This document shows, piece by piece, positions 27,290 through 34,500 of a DNA stretch of 47,011 bases. The stretch covers positions 1 to 47,011 of IMG/VR virus record IMGVR_UViG_3300045996_001357. One strand, given 5' to 3'. Numbering within the stretch: position 1 is the first letter of the stretch; each line of letters begins with the position of its first letter. The position numbers and the translations under genes were made by a program. This DNA is from a virus. The notes under the pieces are model-generated. The model worked only from the letters and a program-made list of their open reading frames with translations. It searched no databases and had not been told where the DNA came from.

Positions 27290-27795
27290 TACTCCTCACC
27301 CCTCAGAAGGAGCGAAGCCCGCTGAGCAAAATAGTCGGCAATGGCTCCATAGGCGGCAGCGGCCACCAGGTCCAGCCGAAGCTCCGCCAGAACCTCCGGG
27401 TTGAGGCCAAGACGCTGCTGCTTCTGGAGTTCCAGGACGGCGTAGGCGGCAATGTCGGGGGTCTCCTCTCGCACTTCCTGAAGGTTGTCCTTGGTGAGGT
27501 AGTTGCCGTCGCCGTAGCGCTCCCTGCCGATGTTCAACCGGTGGTAGACGGCCGCCGGGTAGGAGTAGTTCGAGATCCCCGAGACACGCAGCGCCATCTC
27601 CAGGGCGTCGGTGAGAAAGGCGTTCTCGTACTCCAGGTCGCGGGTCGGGTCAGGGGCCTGCGCGATCGGCAGACGGCGTCCACACTTCACACACAGGCCT
27701 GTCATGCGCGGGTCGTTGCCCGCGACGTGCTGCTCACAGCTCGGGTACCGCGTGATTGAACCGACCGTGGAAGGTGTGGACGCCACGCCGGTCAC
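27289..27795 (-). CDS. Hypothetical protein, 168 aa
   Basis: GTG 27795 overlaps as GTGA. The N-terminus carries a possible zinc site (CEQHVAG...GLCVKCGRRLP), followed by a helical body (LTDALEMALRVSGISNYSYP, then VLAELRLDLVAAAAYGAIADYF). No catalytic motif seen. One of the longest unknowns of the replication operon. Confidence 0.62.
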   Translation of the reverse strand: MTGVASTPSTVGSITRYPSCEQHVAGNDPRMTGLCVKCGRRLPIAQAPDPTRDLEYENAFLTDALEMALRVSGISNYSYPAAVYHRLNIGRERYGDGNYLTKDNLQEVREETPDIAAYAVLELQKQQRLGLNPEVLAELRLDLVAAAAYGAIADYFAQRASLLLRGEE

Positions 27796-27968
27796 AGGCC
27801 CAGCTCGTCCAGTTCGTTCTCGACCTCGTTAGCCAGCTCGTAGAGATCGGCGTCGGTCTCTTCAGGGTCGCCGCCGTAGTCGAGAATCGCCTGGTGCCCC
27901 CGGACGGCGTTGAGGAGGCGGTCGAGCAGGCCGACCAGGAACTCCTCCACGTTCACATCCTCGGTCAT
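27792..27968 (-). CDS. Small acidic protein, 58 aa
   Basis: ATG 27968; MTEDVNVEEFLVGLLDRLLN then AVRGHQAILDYGGDPEETDADLY..., very acidic at the C-terminus. Overlaps both neighbours (TGATG, GTGA), which supports it. Confidence 0.58.
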   Translation of the reverse strand: MTEDVNVEEFLVGLLDRLLNAVRGHQAILDYGGDPEETDADLYELANEVENELDELGL

Positions 27969-28189
27969 CACAGCGACTCCTTCAGCTTCTGGCGCCGGGT
28001 CACGTCAGCCCACGAGGCCATCGCCTTGCGCAGGCCGTCGAGGGCGGCGTCGATCTCCGCGTCGCGGACGGCCTCCCAGACCTTGGTGTCCTCCGGGAAG
28101 GAGTAGACGCAGAGCTGGCAGGCGAAGACCTCGGCCTCTCCACCGAGACTGCGGATGTGCTGCTTGGCGGCGGGCGGCAGGTTAGTCAT
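27968..28189 (-). CDS. Small protein, 73 aa
   Basis: ATG 28189 overlaps the upstream membrane-protein gene by 8 nt. MTNLPPAAKQHIRSLGGEAE, a single CQLC pair (about 24-27), then a helical end (AEIDAALDGLRKAMASWADV). No family recognised. Confidence 0.6.
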   Translation of the reverse strand: MTNLPPAAKQHIRSLGGEAEVFACQLCVYSFPEDTKVWEAVRDAEIDAALDGLRKAMASWADVTRRQKLKESL

Positions 28190-28418
28190 TGGCGTTCAGC
28201 TCCTGCGCGAACCGGCTGTGGTCCTGCCAGGAGGAGTCGGTCTCGTGCTGCTGCCAGCCGGTCAGCCACTTGACGACGACGACGACGACGCCAGCGAGAC
28301 CGGCGATGAGAGACGCGGTAGACGTGGTGTCCAGGTCCGCGACGGTGGGCGCGAGGGCGGTCAGAAGAGACGCCACCACCGTGAGGTAGACCGCAACGCG
28401 GTTGGGTGTGAGCTTCAT
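28182..28418 (-). CDS. Two-helix membrane protein, holin-like
   Basis: 78 residues with two transmembrane segments (about 8-27 VAVYLTVVASLLTALAPTVA and 35-55 LIAGLAGVVVVVVKWLTG) and a charged C-terminus, the size and layout of r1t-type phage holins. ATG 28418 lies 17 nt after the 15-bp element; a TTG 15 bases earlier is less likely. It sits just downstream of the endolysin block but is the first gene of the replication operon, so it might be a holin expressed with it or an early membrane protein. Confidence 0.65.
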   Translation of the reverse strand: MKLTPNRVAVYLTVVASLLTALAPTVADLDTTSTASLIAGLAGVVVVVVKWLTGWQQHETDSSWQDHSRFAQELNAND

Positions 28419-28425
28419 GCCCTGA

Positions 28426-28453
28426 AGCCTCAACCTGTGTGCGGTACGTTATG
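28426..28453 (-). promoter_or_regulatory. Regulon promoter 6, head of the replication operon
   Basis: Perfect element at 28436-28450. Minus strand: CATAAC, 16-bp spacer, weak -10 GAGGCT, ATG seven bases on. On the plus strand TACGTT ends directly before ATG 28451 and six bases before ATG 28457 of a divergent micropeptide. Confidence 0.62.
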
Positions 28454-28558
28454 CCGATGAACGAATGGCGAACGTGGGTTCAGGCCGGCATGTACGCGGT
28501 GGGCACGATCATCGTGCTCGCATGCGCGGCGATCTTCTTGATCGCGATATTCAGCTAA
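28451..28558 (+). CDS. Divergent membrane micropeptide, 35 aa
   Basis: ATG 28451 (or Met3 at 28457) gives MPMNEWRTWVQAGMYAVGTI and a hydrophobic helix (about 13-34) ending IFS. It is opposite to all neighbours, has no Shine-Dalgarno and would be leaderless from TACGTT in the regulatory element. A terminator hairpin follows five bases after the stop, which supports a real transcript. Confidence 0.5.
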   Translation: MPMNEWRTWVQAGMYAVGTIIVLACAAIFLIAIFS

Positions 28559-28562
28559 AAGA

Positions 28563-28607
28563 AAACCGCCCCCCCTAGCACCAGCGACGGTTCAGGGGAG
28601 GCGGTTT
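28563..28607. terminator. Bidirectional terminator hairpin
   Basis: Inverted repeat AAACCGCCCCCCC ... GGGGAGGCGGTTT with A and T runs at the ends, placed between the divergent micropeptide and the endolysin 3' end. Serves both strands. Confidence 0.7.
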
Positions 28608-28837
28608 CGCGATGACACACAGCCGGCCCGGAGACGTGAAGACCTCTCGTCGTGGTCCCTTCACCGGGGGCTGTGCTGGGCGGGTCAGACAGGCGGTTGG
28701 AACGAGTCCAGACCCTATGTCGTTCGAGCGGGAGGCACCCGACCGGAGGCGGCCCGTTGCTACCCCCGGCCGGGCGCACTGGAGGGCTCGGAACCACCCA
28801 GCGCGGGAACCGATGTCCGTCAGTCCCCTGCCGAGGG
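28608..28837. other. Untranslated 230-bp region after the endolysin gene
   Basis: No frame with start signal or coding style on either strand. It contains several GC-rich short inverted repeats (for example around GGTTCCCGCGCTGGGTGGTTCC on the minus strand) that suggest folded RNA in the 3' tail of the endolysin message. I see no recognisable RNA family. Confidence 0.4.
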
Positions 28838-29464
28838 CTAAGCGTAGCGGGGTCGGACCAAATAGGAAACGATAGCCCGGGCGCGAGACCGGGCGAAGAC
28901 TCCGCCGCCGTTGGCCTGAGAGCCGGCCGAGCCCGAAGAGGTATTGCCCTCGATGGTCGCGATCGTGCCGTCCGGGTTGTCGCGCACGTACATGCCGACA
29001 TGGTCCACGACGCCGCCATCGAAGTTGAAGATCACCAGGTCACCGGGGCGGCGGTCGTTCCAGGCCACGAGCTGCTTCATGCCGTTGCGGCCGAGCTTGG
29101 CGTCCTCGACGATGTAGGGCACGTAGCGCAGGCGCCAGGAGAGACCCTTCACCCCCACGTGCTTGAGCACGGCGAACATGAACGCACCGCACCAGGGGGC
29201 GCCACGCATCTCGCCGGGGAATGTCTCCACCAGCTTCTGCCACTGCTCGATCTTGGGGCCGGCGTTGTTGCCGACCTCGCGGATACCCACGTGCTTCTGG
29301 GCGAACTTGATCGCTTGGGCTTGTGGGGAAGGGCGCTTGTGGCGCTCGATGACCCGGTTGGCGTACGCGATGTCACGCTGCGCCTGCCAGACCTCCTCAA
29401 GGCCTTCCTTCTTCGCCTGTTGTGCATCGCGGCGCTTCTTGCGCCAACGGGAAAGAATCCCCAT
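28838..29464 (-). CDS. CHAP-domain endolysin
   Basis: A 208-residue lysin. A basic helical N-terminus (RWRKKRRDAQQAKKEGLEE) precedes the CHAP amidase/endopeptidase core: Cys92 in GAPWCGAF, GDLVIF (141-146), His155 in VVDHVGMYV and Asn174 in TIEGNTS, giving the Cys-His-Asn site. It cleaves peptidoglycan peptide links at lysis. Strong AAGGAGG precedes ATG 29464. It is read from regulon promoter 7 through a leader with two hairpins. There is no cell-wall-binding repeat, unlike many endolysins. Confidence 0.9.
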   Translation of the reverse strand: MGILSRWRKKRRDAQQAKKEGLEEVWQAQRDIAYANRVIERHKRPSPQAQAIKFAQKHVGIREVGNNAGPKIEQWQKLVETFPGEMRGAPWCGAFMFAVLKHVGVKGLSWRLRYVPYIVEDAKLGRNGMKQLVAWNDRRPGDLVIFNFDGGVVDHVGMYVRDNPDGTIATIEGNTSSGSAGSQANGGGVFARSRARAIVSYLVRPRYA

Positions 29465-29486
29465 TCGGTCCTCCTTGACCGTGCTC

Positions 29487-29531
29487 TTTCGCTTGCGAAA
29501 GTGGACGGAGTAAATGCGAAGCATTTACTCC
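29487..29531 (-). promoter_or_regulatory. Two hairpins in the endolysin leader
   Basis: A perfect 11-bp stem GGAGTAAATGC / GCATTTACTCC (29507-29531, loop GAA on plus strand) and TTTCGC/GCGAAA (29489-29500) lie between the promoter and the AAGGAGG. The AT-rich stem contrasts with the genome. Attenuation, RNase processing or translation control are possible. Confidence 0.6.
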
Positions 29532-29575
29532 CTGCTTTTGACGTTAGTTAGCTTCGTCTGCCGGCGCTACGGCAA

Positions 29576-29603
29576 ATCCTATTCGTGTGTGCGGTACGTT
29601 CAG
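29576..29603 (-). promoter_or_regulatory. Regulon promoter 7, endolysin
   Basis: Perfect element at 29586-29600. Minus strand: CTGAAC, 16-bp spacer, -10 TAGGAT (29576-29581). The TGA of the upstream 56-aa gene is part of CTGAAC. Predicted leader of about 105 nt before endolysin. Confidence 0.7.
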
Positions 29604-29770
29604 GACACGAGGTTGATGACGGCGCCGACGAGCGCGGCCGGGTCGGGTCCCCCGAGTTTCGGGCTCGCTACCGCGCAGGCCAGAACGATCATGTAGCGCT
29701 CCAGCTTGGTAACCCGGTCCACCAGCTTGTCCAGCCGGGTCTCGATCTCATGGTTCGACGCTGGGCTCAA
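29600..29770 (-). CDS. Small coiled-coil/membrane protein, 56 aa
   Basis: TTG 29770 overlaps the terS-like gene. MSPASNHEIETRLDKLVDRV is a charged coiled coil, followed by a hydrophobic stretch (MIVLACAVASPKLGG...ALVGAVINLVS). Ends inside the promoter element. Position just before endolysin makes a holin partner or antiholin possible. Confidence 0.5.
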   Translation of the reverse strand: MSPASNHEIETRLDKLVDRVTKLERYMIVLACAVASPKLGGPDPAALVGAVINLVS

Positions 29771-30296
29771 GCTCCAACACCCCCTTCGCGGCCAGCGCGC
29801 GGATCAGCTCCTGAGCGCTTCTGTGTTCGGTGATTGCCTGCGGGCGCCCGGTCAGGGCCAGCAGCTTGTCGATGTTGGACTGCTTGAGCTTCGCCATGTT
29901 GACCGCGATCTGGGAGGCCTCGGTCGGCCTGATCCGTCCGGCGTGGAGCCCCTCCACCGCCTGCTCGATCGCGAGTCTCTCGACGTGCGCGGCGGCCCGG
30001 GCGAGGTCTCGGGTGTCGCGGATGATGGCCTGCTCGATCTCGGCGCCGTGCTCGGCCTGGAGCTGGACGTAGCGCTCGGCGTAGACGGAGTCCCTCCACG
30101 CGCGCAGCGTGGTCGCCGGCACGTCGAGGTCGAATGCCTCGGCGAGCGCACGGGATGCCTGCGAGGGTGAGCCGCCGAAGGCGACGAGAGCGTTCAGGGA
30201 CTTGGCAACCTGCTCGTCGGTGTAGCTCGTGCGGATCCTCTCTGCACCACGCCTCTCCGCGTCACGCTGCGCGACGTAATCGGCCATGACGCTCAT
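29748..30296 (-). CDS. Terminase small-subunit-like HTH protein
   Basis: 182 residues. An N-terminal helix-turn-helix (VAKSLNALVAFGGSPSQASRAL, then VPATTLRAWRD) is followed by a long helical region and IDKLLALTGRPQAITEHRS, a pattern seen in phage DNA-binding packaging proteins related to small terminases. It would recognise the packaging site and stimulate terL. It is encoded at the far end of the late operon, about 22 kb of genome from terL. Alternative: another HTH regulator of lysis genes. Confidence 0.6.
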   Translation of the reverse strand: MSVMADYVAQRDAERRGAERIRTSYTDEQVAKSLNALVAFGGSPSQASRALAEAFDLDVPATTLRAWRDSVYAERYVQLQAEHGAEIEQAIIRDTRDLARAAAHVERLAIEQAVEGLHAGRIRPTEASQIAVNMAKLKQSNIDKLLALTGRPQAITEHRSAQELIRALAAKGVLELEPSVEP

Positions 30297-30427
30297 GTAA
30301 GGTCCCCCCTGGTCCCGGTATGCGACGGCTCATAACCGCCGCTGAAAAGGCAGCCCGTAGAGCCCGAAAGGGTCGCAACCCGCGTGATGCGCGCGGCCAC
30401 GGGTCGTAAGCCCAGCCGGGACCTCAT
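30293..30427 (-). CDS. Small basic protein, 44 aa
   Basis: ATG 30427 overlaps the transglycosylase stop and the TGA overlaps the next ATG, both as ATGA. MRSRLGLRPVAARITRVATL, then GSTGCLFSGGYEPSHTGTRG. Composition is atypical for this operon, so it is only moderately supported. Confidence 0.42.
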   Translation of the reverse strand: MRSRLGLRPVAARITRVATLSGSTGCLFSGGYEPSHTGTRGDLT

Positions 30428-31365
30428 CGGTTCTTCCTCCTGCGGGCGACGCGGCGGGCGAACTGGCGCATCAGCTCGGGGTCGCCTGAAACGTCGATCG
30501 CCCGGTCGGAGTCGTGGTAGGACCCTTCGGCGTGTACCGGGTCGACGGGGTCGAAGTGGCTTTGCTCGCGCACGGTGAGCCCCAGGCGTTCGGCCAGCTC
30601 GCCGAGTCTGATCGCTCCGCGCCGGCTCTGGGTGGCAACGTGGACGTGGTCGGTGTGGCCGTCAACGAACCCCTTGCCGACCCGCTTGCCGTCCTTGATG
30701 TTCACGCCGCCGGGGCCGTTGTAGAACAGCTCGCGGATCGTGGCCCTGTCAGGCCCGTTAGCGCGCCTCTGACGCCCTCCGCCGGGTGTCCGAATGGTGC
30801 GGCCTGGGGTGTCCTTGAGCCCGCGCAGAGAGAGCGCTAGCTGGATCAGGGCATCCGGCGAGTGGTTACTGAAGTAGTCGATCTTCGCCTGCTGGCGCTC
30901 CGCCGACCGGTCAACGCCTGGTAGCGTTCGAGTGGTGCTGCCGTTCTGGGCACGGGGGGCGGCTCCGTCAACGTCGCGAGGCGTGTCGGGAGGGCGCCGC
31001 CCCCCCTTCCCCAGGATCGCCTCCACGTAGTGGTTGGTCTCCGGGAAAGACTTGGAGCGCTCGACGTTGCCCGGGCCGGCGTTGTACCCCCGCAGCGCCT
31101 TCTCGTACGAACCCCCGAACTGCTTGAGGAGCTGCGCCATCAGGCGGGCCGCCCCGTCGATGTCGTCCGCTGCGCGGCCGTCGTGGAGGTTGACCCCCAT
31201 CGACTTCGCCGTGCCGGGCATGAACTGAGCGATCCCCCGGGCGCCGGCCCGACTGACCGCGTTCGGGTTCAGGCCCGACTCCTGGCGGAGCTGGGCGAGC
31301 AGGATTCTGGGATCTACGCCGTGGCGGCGAGCTGCGCGCTCGATGGCGCGGGAGTAATCCGGCAA
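30424..31365 (-). CDS. Virion transglycosylase with C-terminal peptidase-like domain
   Basis: 313 residues. The N-terminal SLT/GH23 domain has catalytic Glu29 (LRQESGLNPNAVS), GIAQFMPGTA (44-53) and RGYNAGPGN (92-100). A Pro/Arg-rich linker follows. The C-terminal 80 residues carry HTDHVHV (237-243) and later HAEGSYHDSDRAIDVSGD, the metal-ligand motifs of an M15-like peptidoglycan peptidase, in reversed order. It likely makes a local opening in the wall during DNA ejection. Next to the giant internal protein. Confidence 0.85.
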   Translation of the reverse strand: MPDYSRAIERAARRHGVDPRILLAQLRQESGLNPNAVSRAGARGIAQFMPGTAKSMGVNLHDGRAADDIDGAARLMAQLLKQFGGSYEKALRGYNAGPGNVERSKSFPETNHYVEAILGKGGRRPPDTPRDVDGAAPRAQNGSTTRTLPGVDRSAERQQAKIDYFSNHSPDALIQLALSLRGLKDTPGRTIRTPGGGRQRRANGPDRATIRELFYNGPGGVNIKDGKRVGKGFVDGHTDHVHVATQSRRGAIRLGELAERLGLTVREQSHFDPVDPVHAEGSYHDSDRAIDVSGDPELMRQFARRVARRRKNR

Positions 31366-31400
31366 TGGTCGTCCTTGACGCGGGGGGTTACGATGCGTCC

Positions 31401-31520
31401 ATGCATCGCGTGGGTTCGATCTTATGGCTGGTCGTGCGGCTCGTCGCCGCTGCGCTGCTGATCTATTACCTCGGGTGGGTGGCGGGCACCGGCCCGTTCA
31501 CCGACTACACCGGCCTCTAG
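31401..31520 (+). CDS. Counter-oriented membrane micropeptide, 39 aa
   Basis: ATG 31401 gives MHRVGSILWLVVRLVAAALL then IYYLGWVAGTGPFTDYTGL: one transmembrane helix. It fills the only gap in the late operon, is opposite to it and converges with the giant gene with a 4-nt overlap. TACGAT (31389-31394) ends six bases before the ATG, as expected for a leaderless transcript. Reality is inferred from these features. Confidence 0.5.
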   Translation: MHRVGSILWLVVRLVAAALLIYYLGWVAGTGPFTDYTGL

Positions 31521-34500
31521 GGCTGGCGCAGGAACTGGCGCTTCGCGCGCTCGCGAGCCCGCTTCCGGCGGAACTCCTCCAGGCGGCTCGTCCCACGCTG
31601 GCGCTCGCGGCGCTCGCGGAACTCCTCTAGGCGGGTCTTCGGCTGACGCTCCAGCGGCGCCTTCTCCACCTTCTTCGTGACCTCGTCCAGGCGCTTCTGG
31701 CGGGCGTTGCGCTGGTCCAGGCGGCGCTCGTACTCCTTGGTCATCACCCGGTACTCGGGGACGCTGCGCGGGTCGTCGGCCTCCAGCAGTTCGCGCCGCT
31801 TCTCCAGCCACAGGTCATCGTCGGCGATGGCGTTGCGCAGGCGCTCGGCCTCAGCCTTGGCGGAGTCGATCGAGGCGACACGGAAACCGGTAAGCCAGGT
31901 CTGGACTCGGTCCTGAGTCGTCTGCCCGCGTGAGTTCTCAACCGAGGTCGGGAGGTTCAGGTTGGCGACCAGGCCGAACTGCGGGCCGATGTTGCGGACG
32001 GTGTAGTCCAGCCACGACGGCCACGCCGGGATCTTCTGGCCCGACTTCACGTCCGGGTAGTTCAGGCGGATATCGAGCGACTTGCGCACACCCTCGGGCA
32101 GGCTCTTCACCCAGCCGGGCGCCGGCCGATAGAACGGCTGGGTCTTGTTATCCGCGTCGGGGTAGATCGCCGAACGGAAGAAGAAGGAGTGATTACCGCC
32201 CATCTCTACCCCGAACTTCGGGAGCGGGTGCGTGATCTGCATGAATAGGTCGAACTGGCGCCGGCTCGCCTCGGCCGGGAACTTGCCCTTCGTCAGCTCG
32301 GGGATCGCGTCGATGGGGAGACGGTTCAGGTCTGTGGGTGACAGGCCCATGTAGATCGCCTTCACTTCGTCACCCGAGCGGATCGGTACCGGCAGGGCAC
32401 GGCGCTGAACCTCAGTGAGATCCTTGTCCCAATCCGGGGGCACGTCGGCGAGCTTCGCCATCTCCTCCCGGAACGCCTGCACCATCATCGTCTTGCCGGG
32501 CTTCTGAAACAGCGTCTTGACCTGAAGCGCCGTGTTACGGGACGTGAACGTGTAGAACGGGATCAGCCGGCGGATGGCCCTCTCGGCGTCCGTCAGCTCC
32601 GTGTAGTCGAAGTGGTAGACCCGCACGTGTGTGCGAGCCTGCTTGCGGGTCATGCCACGGCGCCGGGCGGCCAGATAGGTAGCAACGCGGGGGATGTCCT
32701 CACCGAAGGCGCCGGCCTCGCGCAGCCCCTTGAACACCGTGCCCTTGCCCTGGGCGTCCAGCGCGGTCTCTGCCAGCTCGCCGCCGAAGTGACCCGAGCG
32801 CAGAATCCCGTCCTCCTCGGCCTCCCTCAGGAACTGCTGGCGGGGGACGTTGACCTTGCCGATCTTGATGGCCCCCTGCACATCCTTGGGGTTCAGCTCG
32901 TGGCCTTCCCTGATCTCCCAGCGGCGGTGCTGCGGCACCAGCTTCATCGCCTGGGCGAACGACGTGGCGTCCGTGTCGGCGAACCACGCTCGGAGTGAAT
33001 CGTCGTAAAAGTTGCGCTCCTGGTAGAAGGGCGCGTTGTAGGTGGTAACCATCGTCTTCCACGCGGAAGTCATCCGGTCCCAACCCTGCCCAAACGAGGC
33101 GAGCGCGCGCACGGCCCTGCCCCTCCCCTTCGGGAAGCGGTCTGCCATCTCCGCGTCGCCGATCGCCTTCGGGAGGATCACCAGGTTGTGGTCGCCACCC
33201 TTCTTGAGAACCGCCTCGACCTCGTCCAGTGACAGCTCCTGGCGCTGGTCCTCCAGTGCGCGAATCGCAGGACCCTTGTCGGCGGCGGTCGGGTTGACCT
33301 CGTAGACGGAGTGGGTGTCCTTGTTCAGGCCGCGCACCTGGCGCATGTCCTTGACGGGCTCGCCGGCCCGGCGGATCTCGCGCAGATAGTCGGCGTCATT
33401 GACCGCCTTCTTCGCCCGGGCGATGTAGGTAGACATCACGTGCTGGAGGTCGGTGGCGAACTTCTCTCCCTCCTTGCCGGCCTGCGTCCACTGGAGATTC
33501 TGCGAGTCGATAGAGCGCGGGTCCGTGCGGTGCTTGGCGTGCTGCGGTCGGGAGGGCGTCGCCTTCTTACCCAGCATCTTCGAGACCCGGCCAATCTCCT
33601 CGGGCTTGGGCTCCATGTGCGGGACGTAGTCGGGGAGCTTCGAGAGCGGGATACCGGCGGCGGCCTGAAGCTCGTGGAGTTCGTCAAGCTCCCGGCGGAT
33701 CGTGCGCGCGACCTCCTGGATATGCGGCGGGAAGTCCTCGACGCTGTACCTGTCCGCCCGCTCGATCGCCTCCTTGACGGAGACATCGGGCTCGCCCTTC
33801 TTGGTCGGGATGGCGAGTATGACCTGGTTGCGCTTGACGCCCTTGGCCTTCTCCTCCGCCGCCGCCTTCTCCGCCTTGGCCGCCTGAAGCTCGCCCTTGG
33901 ACTTCTCCAGGTTCCCCACGTGCCGGGTGGACTTGCGGTCGTGCATCGCCAGCTTCGAGGAGGGGATCCCCCGGGCGGCCCGGCCAGCGTGAAGTTCACC
34001 GACGCGACGCAACTCAGCCTCGGCAGCCTCCAGGCGAACCTTCGCAGCGTCCAGCCGGCCCTCGGCGCCCATGACGCGATCGGTCTTCCGCTCGCGCTCC
34101 TTGTTCGAGTACAGCTTGGGGGCACCGATGTGGGCGTTGCGTTCACCCTTGCGGGCCTTCGCCAGCTCCTGGGACGCGCGGATGCGCTCGGCACGCGCGG
34201 CCCTGTACTCGGCGGCGACCTTGCCGGCGTGGCGCTCGGCGGCGTTCGTGCCCGTGGGGGTTTCTGTGCGCAGTCGCGCCTCGGTGCGCTTGTGCTTCAG
34301 GGCGGCGCCGGCCTCTGTCAGTCCATGCTTCCCGGAGGCGGCCTCGACCGCGTACCCGCGCCGCTCGGCCTCCGCGTACAGGCGCGTGCCAATGCCCCGG
34401 CCTCGGGATGCCTCGGCGACGGCGACCTCGACGTGAGTGGCCTTCCCGGCGTCGTCAAGCAACATGCGCAGGGCGCCAACCGGCCGACCCTTGCGGTCAC

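Noticed and set aside
28652-29551. 299-codon plus-strand frame over the endolysin
   Set aside because: Antisense of a CHAP endolysin with a strong ribosome site on the other strand.
30329-30335. CTCATAA resembling a tRNA-Met anticodon loop
   Set aside because: The stem has an A-C mismatch and there is no T-arm; the sequence is covered by a coupled minus-strand frame.
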